In this document: piece after piece, positions 31,873-43,836 of the stretch | How the letters are laid out: each line of letters starts with the position of its first letter | How positions within the stretch are numbered: the first letter of the stretch is position 1 | Source of the DNA: Leptasterias polaris | Lineage: Eukaryota; Echinodermata; Asteroidea; Forcipulatida; Asteriidae | Length of the DNA stretch: 64,000 bases | Reading direction: 5' to 3' | NCBI GenBank assembly: GCA_037783415.1 | Contig: JAZGTN010000006.1 | Coordinates: 1,674,001-1,738,000 of the forward strand | The notes under the pieces: model-generated | Seen by the model: only the letters and a program-made list of their open reading frames with translations | What the model was told of the DNA's origin: nothing | The model's database searches: none | Position numbers and translations under genes: made by a program

Positions 31873-33090
31873 ATCAGATATGTATTTAGTCACAGAACCT
31901 AGCAATTTTTATAAAAAATTGTAACTGCCGCCAGTCTGTTCAACACTGTACTCTACACTCTCTCCCATAATCGATGCATTATTGGTAACTACGGACCGGA
32001 ACATTACACTTTTCATTCAATCACCGATGAACGGAAAGCTGTGCGAGCTGTGCCAATCATACAGGTCCTTCTGCCTCGGTAGACAATCCAGAAGCAATTA
32101 GATTGACGAGTTATTAATTATGCAATTAATGGAGGTGAGGAAAATCAATCATAAAGTGCCTAAAATAGATGCAACTACCCGTTAATATCCGCTGTAATTT
32201 GTAAGATGTCAATCAAATAGTCAAATACCAATTGAGTTGTGAACCTTTTAGTTGCCCGGGGTCAAAATGTGGCCTGAACCAAATGTATGCCTATTTTATA
32301 CTCCTAATCGTGTACGTAAAGGTAGCCCAGACATAAATGTAGTCAAATAACTGAGATATTTGTCTTACTTTAAAAAGTGTCAAAGCGCAACCGCAAATGA
32401 GCAAACAAAAACAGAGATAGAGAAAAAGAAGATTGACTAACTAAAACTACATAAGAAGTTGTAGTAGACAAATGTTTGACAAATTAAGACATCATATATA
32501 CTGGTAATGAGGGCATCACCAAAATAGCCCTGATCTTTGTACAAGGATGAAAGTATACTCTTTTAGGAGATGGTGGCAAAAACACAAATAAATACTCCGT
32601 ACGTACACATGATTCATTCGTGTCTACAGTACTGAATACTAATTTGTACGTACTGATAAGAACTTTGTACGCACGGATTGTTATTCGATACGGGAAGATA
32701 CGCACGCCATTTTGTCCTAAGGCAACGTGGAATGCGAAGTACTGGGATGTGCATGCTAAACACACTATATCTATATGAAACTCAAGTGCTCTTGAATGTC
32801 AGAATGCGACATTGGCTACTGGTGAACCCCGATCACCCAACAGTTCACACGTCTGTACAAAATGCATTTTGGTTCGTACTACTGTTAGTGTTATAGGTAA
32901 AAGGATATGGGCTACATTTGGGCCAAGGCTACATTCATGTACAGTGTCTGGGCTACATTTAAGCCCAGGCTACATTCGGGTACAGTGTATTAGCCAATCG
33001 ATCTGAAGCTAATTAAATCATGCAAGTCATAAATACTTCGAATATAAATATTTTCTGTGCTGACAAAAATCTTCTTGTTGAATTCTACAG
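31873..33090. other. Gene-free stretch upstream of the class C GPCR
   Basis: No coding segment is recognised. Three or four GGGCTACATTT-type words occur at 32910-32985, as at 24330. A pyrimidine-rich GAATTCTACAG acceptor ends at 33090. Confidence 0.4.
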
Positions 33091-33252
33091 GAATAAAAAC
33101 GCACTGGTAGTTCAAAGTTGGTACATTGTACCCAGTGACTTGACAACTCGTTGACCCTCCATCAGCAATCTGCTAGGCACAATACTCAGTTTCTGTTTGT
33201 GGAAAAACAAATGTTGCTAATCTCACTGCTTTTTGGCAGTTTAACTTTTTAA

Positions 33253-36148
33253 ATGGCAAAGACAAACTACGGGTGTGAGCCTGTGATTGTTCTTATCTTC
33301 ATCGTATGCAGCGTCAGTAGCTCGTCGATCATCAACAAGTTTACTGAACCGAAACAGTGTCATGTTTACCGGAAATCAGGAGATCTTATCCTTGGTGGAA
33401 TGTTCTCAATATCAGAGAATTATCCCGAGACATGTCACTACACTACAGATGATATCCAATTTACTATGCTCCTTCCGGAGGCGATGGCGTTTGCAATCTC
33501 TGAAGTCAATAAGAGGAATGATCTTCTCCCGGACGTCACTCTTGGTTTCGAGATCTGGGATCATGGAGTGTCAGAAGACGCTGCTGTTGGTATCTCACTT
33601 TCCCTTCTCCAAGAACCTCCACGTGATCAATCCCAACTATGTGATTTGCCAGATCGAAAAAAGCTGGTTGGAATCGTTGGCCCGGAGACGAGCACAATGA
33701 GTGTGTTTGTGAGTAAAATCGCCCAGACCTACCGGGTGCCACTGGTGTCGCACTGGGCAACCAGCAATGAGCTCTCCAACAAAGCTCGGTTCCCGTACTT
33801 CATGCGCAGCGTCCCGCCCGATCAGCTTCAAGCGGGAGCCATTGTGGAGCTGCTGCTGAATTTCGGCTGGGACTACATCGCTGTGATTTATACGGTCGAC
33901 AGCTACGGGATTCACGGAGCTCGTGAAATAGTGTCTCAAGCTGAGAAGAAGAACGTCTGCATAGCGATGTCAGCTCCTCTATCTGAGCTCCACACTGAGC
34001 GTGACATGCTTGAAATCGCTCTGAGGATAAAAAGGCTTGACTCTGTTCGAATTGTAGTTATGTTCTCATCAGCTGGGCCGATAGCATATACCTTTCTCGG
34101 TCAGATCTTGAAGGTTGACTTACCGTACAAAATTACTTGGATCGGTAGTGATGGTTGGGGGTATGAACTTCTCCAAAATGAACCACTGAAGGAACTCGTC
34201 GAGGGAAGTATTTTTGTCCGATTGAATAATCCAAAGCAGCCGGCATTTGAGAGATATCTAAATAACATTGATCCGCGTACAGGGGCTGCCGGAGCGTGGT
34301 TCACTAACTACTGGAGAGAAAGACTAGCCACAAATTGTACAGAAACTGATGCTTTGACAAGATGTGCTCTACCGTTACCTGATGGTTTCTCTACCGAGTA
34401 CAACACAGCGGGGACTATAGATGCCGTCAACGTGTTCGCCTTTGCACTTCATTCCCTTTGGATGGAGACCTGCCCCTCTAGTTCAGCAAATTGTTCGCTA
34501 GCAGCGGCTGAAATCGACGGAGACGAGTTCCTGAAGCATCTCCGTAATGTGACCTTCACGAGTTCAACGGGACCGTTTACACTTGACGAGAACGGCGAAC
34601 CTGAAGGAATATACCGCTTCGTTAACCTGCAGTACACGAAGGGACGGCATCACTTTAAGGATGTTGGACAATGGAACTCAAGAGTGGGGAGTGGTCAAAG
34701 GCTTCAACTCCTTCGAGAAAACCTACAGTGGTCTGAAAGAAAAGCAGGTCAGGGGGTCCCAATATCCACCTGCCGTGAAATATGTTCCGCTGGTCAGATA
34801 AGTGTCCCTCTAAAGGAGAAGTGTTGCTGGGGTTGTGAAGGCTGTGCGCCTAATGCTATTATATTCAATGGAACCGAGTGCGTGGTCTGTGCACCTACGT
34901 TCTGGCCAAACGAGGCCTATGACACGTGTGTGGCTATCATACCTTACACGGTCTCACTCAGAGTACCAATTGCGACCGTTATTTTTGCCATGTTGTGTGT
35001 GGGAATCTTTATGTCGTGTTTAACAGCAGCTGGATTGATATACTATCGACACAATCGACTTGTAAAGGCGTCCAGTCGTGAGCTGAGTGTCGTCAACCTA
35101 CTTGGTCTGATCGCCACATTCATTGCAGTGATCCCACTCCTGCAACCACCATCGGATCTTACCTGCCCTATGTCGGAAGCCCTTATCTCTTTGTGTTTAA
35201 CACTGACGTACGCTCCTACACTGCTCAAGGTGAATCGAATCTACCGGATATTCCATGCAGGGCAGCGGTCTGTCAGACGCCCGAGATTTGTGCAACCTCG
35301 ACATCAGCTTGTCATGGCCGGTACTCTCATCGCGATCCAGGTAGGCTACAAAAAAATGTGTACAAATTTAGTCTTTTGCACATATACTACTCTCTTCGCG
35401 TTTATGCAGCCGTAAACAGTTATTCGTTAATCCGTAGTACAAATTTACAAGATAAATCTATATTGGGCCACGTTTGACTTTAAAAAATCTAAGTTACCGT
35501 ACTGCAATATAATTATTTGCAACTTTTTGTCCACTGAACTTTGTTAATTTGTTCAGTGATATCATTGTAAATATTGTAAGAATGCAAACTCTCGGCAGTG
35601 TTAAGTGGGTTGCGTTTTAAGAAAGTTAACTTTTCTGTTGTTCTTTATTTCCTGTTCTGTTCTTTAAGCTCGTGGCCGTGGTATTGGTAAGTCTTACCCA
35701 TCCAGCTCGACCGTCATTCCTCTTCACCTCCCCTCCCAGCGACCACTTCGAGCTTTACTGCGTCTTCAGCCCAGCCTTCCCTGGACTCTGCGCCTACAAC
35801 CTCCTCATCGTTCTCCTCTGCTGCTATTTCGCTTTCCGAGCCCGTAGAGTACCCGATAACTACAACGAATCCAAGTTTATTGGCGTGAGCGTCTACTCCT
35901 CTCTGGTGTTATGGCTCGCTGCCGTACCGGTCTACACAACAGCAGTTGAAGCCACCCAGAAAGTTGCGTTTCTGTCCTTGGCCATCGTGGCCAATTCTTT
36001 TCTCACCCTTTTCTTTGTTTATTTCCCGAAGTTGTTCGCCATTCGGTTTCTTGGGGGTGCCCGGATCAATGATATCGATGAATCGATTAAAGTGACGACC
36101 AAACATTCGATCACGATACGACCTGGTATATCGACAATAGTCATATAG
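33253..36148 (+). CDS. Class C G-protein-coupled receptor, metabotropic-glutamate-receptor-like
   Basis: Exons 33253-35340 and 35669-36148 (GT at 35341, AG at 35667-35668, phase 0) give 855 residues, normal for the family. A signal peptide (about 1-24) leads into a Venus-flytrap domain (to about 500). A nine-cysteine domain (C507-C559) and seven helices follow; helices 1-3 end in LLKVNRIYRIF, and the intron falls at the start of helix 4. RRVPDNYNESKFIGVSVY matches the metabotropic receptor loop before helix 6. Amino-acid-pocket positions are kept: the S147/T148 region, T170 (HWATS), D190 (VPPD), Y218 (DSYG) and D300 (GSDGW). The arginine that holds the glutamate side-chain carboxylate in mGluR1 (R78 there) has no clear counterpart in the TTDDIQFTM segment. 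It should act at the plasma membrane; its ligand is unknown. A splice acceptor at 33090 suggests a 5' untranslated exon upstream. Confidence 0.92.
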
Positions 36149-36361
36149 ATGTTAGATACAGCTAAATGCGGTTGTGTGCAACAATCATTATGCCATCTAA
36201 AATTGTTGCTAATTTTTGATTTTTGTTAACTTTGATGCATGTGGTAACCATTAATTAAATTAAAATATCGTGAAATCTGCAGCACCTCAAATGGAAACAG
36301 CTTAACTGGGTAGAGAAACCTAAAAAGTAACGTAATTAATATACACCCTATCCCCCAAAAC

Positions 36362-36381
36362 AACATCACAGCAGCAGCAAA

Positions 36382-36421
<40 letters not shown>

Positions 36422-36488
36422 TCAGCAAGAGCAGCAACAACAGAAACAGCAACAGCAGCAGCAACAACAATTCCACAGCAACGGCAGC

Positions 36489-36523
<35 letters not shown>

Positions 36524-36612
36524 CAACAGCAACAGCGACAGCAACAGCAAAACCAACACTAACAGCAACAGCAGCGGCAACAGAACAGCAACAACAGCAA
36601 CAGCAACAATTA
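36362..36612. repeat. CAACAG-rich microsatellite
   Basis: About 250 bases of CAA/CAG trinucleotide variants lie between the two GPCR genes. They have no start codon on the + strand, and the minus-strand Leu/Val-rich frames are a product of the repeat. Confidence 0.9.
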
Positions 36613-37390
36613 AAATAATAATAAGTAAATTTGTCAAAGAAATTTTTTATTTCAAAACAAATAGAAATTATTATGGTATTACCGCAAAACAGAAACGGTA
36701 CATTTAACCGAAGTTGTGTACTCCCTTTAATATCTGCCCCATCCAAATGTAGTAAATGTTTTAGACCCACTTGATTTTATTCATGAAAACTAAAATAGAA
36801 GCAACGTTTGCTAGATAAGGCAATCTATTTTATGAGAGCACGCAGAAGTGTCAGCAAGCTGTGACATGCAGGCCAACAGAGAAATGAGAAGCGCCACTCT
36901 AAACGTAATAACGTCTGTTTGCTCAAACCTGCCTTCGGTATTTTGATACTTGAAAGTCCTTTTAGTTGGTCACTCTGACACATCCTGTCAAGTTCTTATT
37001 ACAAGTATTAATGTGTTCTGTCCCTGCTCCAACTTCAGTAACGTGGAGGTACGCCGAGAGAACGGCCATAAGGTTTGATTGTCTATTTGATAAGTCAAAT
37101 ATTGATTTATTGGCAAAGCATCCAGAATGTCCAATGATTCTGATAAACGATTATGGTCTTCATATTTTCCAAAATGCTATCAGGCAACAAAATAGACACG
37201 GTCGCTGGTTTGTGTGTGGATCCAATCACGAAAGATCACCTTTAGACTTCTTCACGACACTGGTATAACGTGCAGATGTATACAAGGTAGATGATCAGTA
37301 CTGCACTGACTGTTCGTACGTAACAGCTGGAATGTTTCTTGGATGTTCACACCGTGGATTCGTCATTCAGTATCGGGTGTGTTGACCGCC
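36613..37390 (+). other. Presumed promoter and 5' region of the class A GPCR
   Basis: I see no gene in this segment. The short frame at 36966-37268 is not recognisable. The receptor's start has the strong context GACCGCCATGG. Confidence 0.3.
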
Positions 37391-38524
37391 ATGGACTCCG
37401 ACTCAGAGTGCAGTGCTTCCCAAAACATATCAGAGGAGGCACTTCATCGGTGGCTTTTCCGTCCAGAGGATCAAGTCATCATTACTGTTTTCATACCCAT
37501 CATTTGGGGATTTGGTATCATCATCAACTGGTCCTTTCTGTTTTTGGTTTACCGAGTTCCTAAGCTGAGGTCAGAAACGAATGTCTACTTGACCCACCTG
37601 GCTTTGGCTGATCTACTCTACTTGAATTTGTTCTCTGCGTATGATATTTGGAGGTTTGTAGCATCGCCAGTGGCTGATAATGTCCCATTTACGACATCGG
37701 CAGGGTGCTTGTGTTTTATCATAGCGTTAAATATGGGATTTTTTACAGCAACGACACTCGTTACCATGGTGTCGTTTGAGAGATACCTATCGCTTTGCCA
37801 TCCGATCAAACACCTTAAAATAAGAGGTAGACGACGAACGAACAAAATGGTGGCGTTCTGCTGGCTAGTTGGGTTTTTGTTTGCTGTAACATCAGCCCCG
37901 GAGTGGGCGTGCCTGAACAAACTTTGCCTTCAGTGGCCTAATTCCGAGGATAACCGTGGGTATCCGACCACAAGGGCAAGCTGTGATCCCCTGAATTCGT
38001 GGGTAGAATCAATCATCCAGCCCTTGCTGAACGTTCCCTGGTTGGTTGCAATGGTGGCCAATATCTTCATGTATGTCCGAATCGTACAAATGCTGAACAG
38101 ACGCAAGAGTTCTTGCAACGACAGGCTCGACCATCATCAGACGGCAATGAAACTTCGAAACCAAGTCGCAAAGATGCTGATCGTTAACGGAGTGGTGTTT
38201 TTCGTCTGCCAAACTCCAAACGCGTTGTTGACTCTTACCAGGTGGATTTGTCTCATTGCCCAAATCCCAAATCCACTAGACGCTGCTCTAGGGACTACCA
38301 AACTGTGGATAGCCTTAATCCCACAGCGGATTAACACTATTGTTAATCCATTAATATACAGTGCAATGAACTCCCAGTATCAAAATGCATTCAAGCAAGC
38401 GTTTCAGTGCAAAGCAAAGACAAAGAAATCTGATTCTGCCAACGCGATCTGTTCTCCAAGAAACTGTAGTGCTACCAATGTCATGTCGAATCAAAATGGC
38501 GTTACGGACGAAACGAGACTGTAG
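37391..38524 (+). CDS. Rhodopsin-class G-protein-coupled receptor, peptide-receptor-like, intronless
   Basis: The 377-residue frame has an N-terminal glycosylation site (NIS) and seven hydrophobic segments. Conserved motifs are LALADL in helix 2, ERY (130-132) at the end of helix 3, and NPLIY (319-323) in helix 7. Cysteines in the SAGCLCF segment and in ASCDP can form the usual extracellular disulfide. Helix 6 reads FVCQTP (271-276) instead of the common CWLP. The overall pattern suggests a neuropeptide receptor of the thyrotropin-releasing-hormone/neuromedin-like group, but the ligand class is inference. The ATG at 37391 was chosen for its strong context; an in-frame ATG at 37343 would add 16 residues. 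It follows the class C receptor on the same strand by 1.2 kb, with no sign of common origin. Confidence 0.9.
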   Translation: MDSDSECSASQNISEEALHRWLFRPEDQVIITVFIPIIWGFGIIINWSFLFLVYRVPKLRSETNVYLTHLALADLLYLNLFSAYDIWRFVASPVADNVPFTTSAGCLCFIIALNMGFFTATTLVTMVSFERYLSLCHPIKHLKIRGRRRTNKMVAFCWLVGFLFAVTSAPEWACLNKLCLQWPNSEDNRGYPTTRASCDPLNSWVESIIQPLLNVPWLVAMVANIFMYVRIVQMLNRRKSSCNDRLDHHQTAMKLRNQVAKMLIVNGVVFFVCQTPNALLTLTRWICLIAQIPNPLDAALGTTKLWIALIPQRINTIVNPLIYSAMNSQYQNAFKQAFQCKAKTKKSDSANAICSPRNCSATNVMSNQNGVTDETRL

Positions 38525-40475
38525 TGATGGTCTGCCGGCACGGCTCATCGGGCGAAATGTTAGTTCCCCAAAGCTAAACTGAAATATTCGAAAAAATTAT
38601 TCTATTGTCTCAAAGTGTATGTGGCTCCCAAAAGCATATATTTACAGTCATTAACCAATGTTGACTACAATAATAACTATTTCTTAAACCACGGTTATAG
38701 ATTGTGATTTTTTATTGGTTGTGAACCAATCACTTGATGTGATACAAAGACGCGTTTACACGGCTCAGGGGAACATGAGTAATGTACCCCCTTGGGTTAC
38801 ATTACGTGGATCGTGCCCACCGTTGGTCGTTTTCAGCGCCTTGTGCAATAGTATAAATAGCCCGGGTTCGAGGTTGTAATCACGATGGTACTATAGGTAA
38901 ATTGATATACGTTCCATGTATGATGTAGTTAGGAGCAGTGAAGCCATTTTGTCAACGATCCGTTTGTCTGCTTATTTAACCGTGCCATTGTTGTCGTAAA
39001 TATTGGCAAATTGCAACAGATCGCCTCCAAAGAAGAGGAAATAATATTACCACGGTATAACAAAACAAATGATGCACGCTGATGATGGGTCCATGGGTGC
39101 AACCCTCGGTAGCAAAGGCTCCCTCGGCCTCGCTTCGGGTTCCATTTGCCCCCTCGAGTGTCCAAAACACCATGGACCCATCACAGCGTGCATCAATATT
39201 GTATATTAGAACAGTGCATTTAATACACTTTTACTACTTCACCAAAAACATATTATTCTATCCAGGTTCCGCGAAAACGGCGGGAGATTACTTGCTTTCA
39301 TAGACAAAAACCCGCACTGGGAACTGATGGCCATTTGAAATATGTATTACTATTTGTGCAACATATCTACTTACTTGAAAACCAAATTTGGATTGATGAT
39401 TCAACCATTGTTGTGACACACTTCTCTTGACCTCCCATCAGTTATAACCATTTGTTCCTGATAGTCCAATACTTAGCAACTACAAAATACAAAACAAAAT
39501 TGGAGGTGGATATTTTCTCTCGACATCGATCACAACACCAAGCTTGCAACGTTACACATTCAAATGAGCCTTCGTAACGCAAGTGGTTTAAGTTTGTTTT
39601 AACCGCCATTGTTCTTTCACAATAGTGGACCAGGAGTGAACATTAATGTGTTTACAAATTTCATTTTAAGAGTTTTGTTTGTAGAAATCATAACTTATCA
39701 GTCCAATTGTTTGATGTGTATTTACTTTGTCTCTGTACACATCAAATTTGTTCTCAACTCAAATCTTGGGGTTAATTTTCATCTGTTATCAAAGGAAGGT
39801 CATTCTTGGGAAATGACCTAAAACTGAATTGAGTAATCGATATCCGAAAGCCTACTTGCTATAAAGATGGTAGTAGTAGTGAGCATCATGCGAACCGAAG
39901 TGCCCCACGTTGATTAGATATCAATAATACTAGTGTGTCGACATGTTTGATTTTCCAAAGTACGCCTGCATGCGACTTTTTGACATTTCCTTGGTGTCCT
40001 GAATGCTGCCCTCAATACGACCAGAGATGCAGTAGATACCCGCAGTCACCTCACTAAATGTGGATGGAATCGACGTTCTTGATTTAATAACACATATTTA
40101 CGTACATTTACATATATTTACATATATAATATAATTATTAGTGAATTTGCACGCAGTTTTCTCGAACATTGCACTCGGAAATATTTGCAAGAACAATTGC
40201 ACCCTTTTAATCAACGTAACAATACAAACGAATTTACGCAAGTAAAAATTCTGAAAACTATAAATTGTGCAGACTATAGAATAATGGTATAAAATTATGG
40301 AAATATTTGCAAGAGTAATATTGCACCATTACCACTGAAACATAAAATAAATGGGGTTTTTTCTTTTTCGGGAAAAAATTAATCGTGTAGAGTGTGTAGA
40401 ACAACAGTGTAATCAATTAAAATCATTGTAAAGATGTAAGGATTATGGTAAGTTTTGTGTTTTCTTCATCTTTTC
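38525..40475. other. Gene-free stretch between the class A GPCR and the THAP element
   Basis: No coding gene is recognised and no clear polyadenylation signal is seen directly after the receptor. The part at 40060-40440 is very AT-rich, with repeated ATTTGCAAGA...TTGCACC words. A hairpin element lies at 39070-39195. Confidence 0.4.
39070..39195. mobile_element. Palindromic short element, TGATGCACGCT ends
   Basis: TGATGCACGCTGATGATGGG, then GTCCATGG on the left, mirrors CCATGGAC, then CCATCACAGCGTGCATCA on the right. The interior is GC-rich (CCTCGGCCTCGCTTCGGG). It looks like the solo end region of a DNA transposon. Confidence 0.6.
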
Positions 40476-40712
40476 TTAAAGGGAACATTGCCTTCGGATT
40501 GGGCGCTTTTGGGCAATAACAGTGTTTGTTACAAAAAACGGTTGAAAAAATTTTGTGAAACAAAATTTTGGACTCCACAAATTTACGGACCTTGTTCACT
40601 AAGTAAAAATAAAACTATACAATTTCGATGGATATTTGTGTGAATCATTGTACTCAGCTTTTAACAAATATTTCCAACTATGTTAATTTCATAACAAACG
40701 CTTTTCATATTC
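40476..40712. mobile_element. Partial TTAAAGGGAACA-type MITE
   Basis: TTAAAGGGAACATTGCCTTC and GGATTGGGCGCTTTTGGGC match the left end of the family at 1185-3619, and AATCATTGTACTCAGCTTTT and CATAACAAACGCTTTTCAT match its right part. The right end itself is missing. Confidence 0.6.
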
Positions 40713-40872
40713 AGACTATTTTTGATGATGACAGACGACGAAATGTAGCAGTTCTGGGGGAAAAGATGAAATGCCAATAGCAATCAAATATACAACCGTG
40801 ATATCAATGCTATGTGATTTCTTGAAAGTGTTTAAGTTGTTACTGTTAGCCTAGTTGAAAGCTCGTATTCTC

Positions 40873-42266
40873 TTAAAGGGCCTATGAAATAGATTTTGTT
40901 AATGCTGGAAACAATAAAGTATGCCTATTACAACATATATTTGATTATTTTTTTTTTTTCACAAGCCATTTTACACCATTAAAAAAATCATTTCGAAATT
41001 TAGGGGGGCCGCAGCGCCCCACCCATACCTCCTCATTAACATAAAATCCGTGACGTAAACAAAGGCAATTCAGCAGAACGACTTGTCATACGTAACGTCA
41101 TGTGTGTGTGGCCACCCGACCGCACCGCCGAGCGAACACACGGAAGGAAAACGTTCAAAACAGTTTGTCTCTCTCTTTTGGGGGTCTTGTTACGTCGATT
41201 TTAAGAAATGCCATCAAGGTGTGTTGCTGCTGGGTGTAGCAACACCACTAAAAATGGAGTTAGTGTCCATAAATTTCCAGCGGACCCAAAATTCAGACGG
41301 ATATGGACGGCAAATGTGAAGCTGACCAGGGCCAAGTGGTCTGGACGGAGCGAGCAGCCTATGCTCTGCAGTGCCCACTTTGAGTCAAGTTGTTTTGAAC
41401 GTGGCCTTCACAACCAGTTTGGCATAAAGTACAAGGCTATGCTGTTGCCAGATGCCGCGCCAACAATTTTTCCAGTAAGCAAGAAGGCTGGAGAAAAGGA
41501 GAAACGACCGGAGAAAAGGAGAGGTGCTTTTTGGAAGCGAGAAAAACTCAGGGTAAGTAATTTTGGCTGTATGGAAACCACCCGTGCGTGCACACAATTC
41601 ACAATACCCCTCAACACCGCAGTCATGTTCTACAAACATATCGTCCTTTTTCGCATTATTGTTGACGACATCATATCTGATCTTATATTCTAATATATAC
41701 ATGTAGTTTTATAGAATGTATCAAAAGTCCCCTGACTGAACACGTACTTGTTCCACTTATATTCCACCCCCCAAATATGGTTGCGTTATTGTCCATCGGT
41801 GGAGGCTTGCGCTTCGTTTCACGGTACCCTGTGACCGGCCGGGTCGACTGTGATCAACGTGTACGGTACACACATTTCTTTCTGGTTCTGAGGTAAAGGA
41901 AGGGGAATCCTCACCTAATCCGGACATTATTTTCTTTGTTTTTGCGATTTATTCCAGTGGAGTATCAACGTACGCCTTGACGATCGACTCGACTCGGCTG
42001 TATACTTAAACTGCGCGCGCCTGGGCACCAGACCACGACTGAGATCTCGATCTGGGAGCCGCTGCCTTTGTGTACGTCACGAACAGCGCCCTCTTGTGGC
42101 GTCTAAAATACGAAAGTTTCGGGGGGGTATTTTTTTTATTGAATTAAAATACAAAAATGCACTCCAGACACTAAACAGTTTTTAAAAATAATTTCTTTTC
42201 ATATGAACTAATTTAGTAAAGCTATAAAAAACACACACAAAAAATACCACTTCATAGGCCCTTTAA
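40873..42266 (+). mobile_element. TTAA-bordered transposon carrying a THAP exon (Kolobok-like)
   Basis: TTAAAGGGCCTATGAA (40873-40888) and TTCATAGGCCCTTTAA (42251-42266) are perfect 16-base inverted ends including TTAA at each border. The 1.39-kb interior has a TGACGTAAAC-containing upstream part, a THAP exon with a good donor, and GTCACGAACAGCGCCCTC further right. No catalytic transposase domain is seen, so it is a non-autonomous derivative. The combination of TTAA duplication and THAP domain fits the Kolobok superfamily; that assignment is inference. Confidence 0.75.
41208..41552 (+). CDS. THAP-domain zinc-finger exon
   Basis: From ATG 41208 the frame encodes 115 residues to a splice donor (AGG|GTAAGT, phase 0) at 41553. 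The THAP signature is complete: C5-x4-C10, the HKFP segment (21-24), W33, C54-x2-H57, and a closing AAPTIF box. A basic Lys/Arg-rich stretch follows (residues about 90-115). THAP domains bind specific DNA; in transposases they recognise element ends. Without the splice the frame reads on to 41693. No second exon was recognised before the element's right end, so the product may be a short DNA-binding fragment or the first exon of a deleted transposase. A broken relative is at 27322-27540. Confidence 0.75.
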
Positions 42267-42296
42267 GCAAATGTATCCTATTTAATATCGATGTCG

Positions 42297-42571
42297 TATA
42301 CAGCAATCCTTCACCGATCTTGAACTCTTGGTGGCAGCAGATATGCCTCCATTACTGCGGTGTACCTGCGGTGAACCTTATACCAGTCTAGCGACTGGTA
42401 TAAGGTTCGGGCTACACGGCGATCATTTGATCAGTCGCGGGTTATTGGACTTTCACTTTGCAAATCGCTTAAACCCGTCGCTAGGCAGCGCAGTACCACC
42501 CAGGTACCACCGCAATAATGGCGGTATCTGCTGCCACCAAGAGTTCAAGATCGGTGAAGGATTGCTGTATA
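42297..42571 (+). mobile_element. 268-bp palindromic element, copy 2
   Basis: The TACAGCAATCC/GGATTGCTGTA ends are flanked by TA at 42297-42298 and 42570-42571. It lies 31 bases beyond the right end of the THAP element. The left arm has a local rearrangement (TGTACCTGCGGTGAACC, then ATACCAGTCTAGCGACTGGT). Confidence 0.85.
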
Positions 42572-43836
42572 GTGCCTGGTTTATGCATCGATCGTCAAAT
42601 TTTATTTCGTAAATGTTGAAAGCTCCCATTCTCATCTATTTGATGAGCAAATGAACCCAGTTTTCAGTTTGGACATTGTTAGGGCCTATTATGGTTTTGG
42701 CATGAAGAGTCAAATTTGTATTTTTTAAGGTTGAATAATATAAGATCGAACCAGTGACATTTATGCATGTAATGAACTCAAACTTGCACATTAAACTATA
42801 AATAAATGTTCTGGTTGTGGAATTATGTAAACTTGTTTGTTCGGTAAAGTTTTGAGAGTCTTAACATTTTGTAAGGGGGGTATATTTTTGGAAATTACTT
42901 AAAAATCCATCAGATAACTGATGACGTGTTTCCAGCTTCTTCTGTGTTGTCTTGACGACAACATCATCCAATCAAAAAAACTGATGGCGCTCTGTTATCC
43001 AAATATTAACTCAGTCAAGCTACTTACTTGGTGCATTTATCGTTCGAAAACGTTCACAGGTTCTTCAAAATCACAACCATGATGATTGCATCTTTGACTG
43101 GTTTTCCTTTTTAACCATGAACTTCGCAAAGTCTCAATGTGAATTTTTAATACAGTCATAGCACACAAACAAAGCACTTTTAAGTCCTCGCAATCTGATT
43201 TAGATATCAGTATTGTGTTAGCACTTGCCCTTTGCGTGCAGTGTATGCCTTTCGTACTGTTGAGCTGTCTGTCACTTTCTTCCTGCAGCAATTTAAACGC
43301 TCCAACACTCTGACGTCATACATGAAGTACTTATGGATATTGGAGCCAAGTTGTAAAAAGTCTCGTTGAGGGTTCGTAAACTCGGTACTAGTCCTACCGT
43401 AGTCTCTTTACAAGCCTTTTGTACTCGGTACCAGTCCTACCTTAGTCTCTTTACAGGCCTTTTGTGGAATGCATTTAAATAAACATTGACCCGTGTCAAA
43501 GGTTAACCTGGTTATGCACCGCAAGGATGCAGATGAATGGATGAGCACAACACACTAGACGTTATTACTGGAGAACAAAAAATCTAATTGTGCAAAGTAG
43601 TACAAAAAGTAGTAAACCGAAAGACCCAAAGAATAAATTGTGTCGATGGTTGATCGTACTATATGAACAAGGATCACTGTGGATAGTGGAGGACGAATCA
43701 AACAATTGTAACTTCAACTTTCTCACACCATTTGAAAACTAAAAGTTCAACAACAAAAATTGTCGAATCAAGTTGCACACATTTACTCTTGGTGCCAGTG
43801 TATTTTAACAAAATAACAAAAAGGTTCGGTGTAACC
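42572..43836. other. Gene-free stretch
   Basis: A short direct repeat, GGTACTAGTCCTACCGTAG / GGTACCAGTCCTACCTTAG, lies at 43384 and 43426. Nothing else is recognised. Confidence 0.4.

Noticed and set aside
36366..36770. Leu/Val/Ala-rich minus-strand frame
   Set aside because: It is a reading of the CAACAG microsatellite and has no non-repetitive domain.
33250..38600. The two adjacent GPCRs as a tandem duplication
   Set aside because: They belong to different classes (C and A) with no sequence relationship; proximity alone is not evidence of shared origin.
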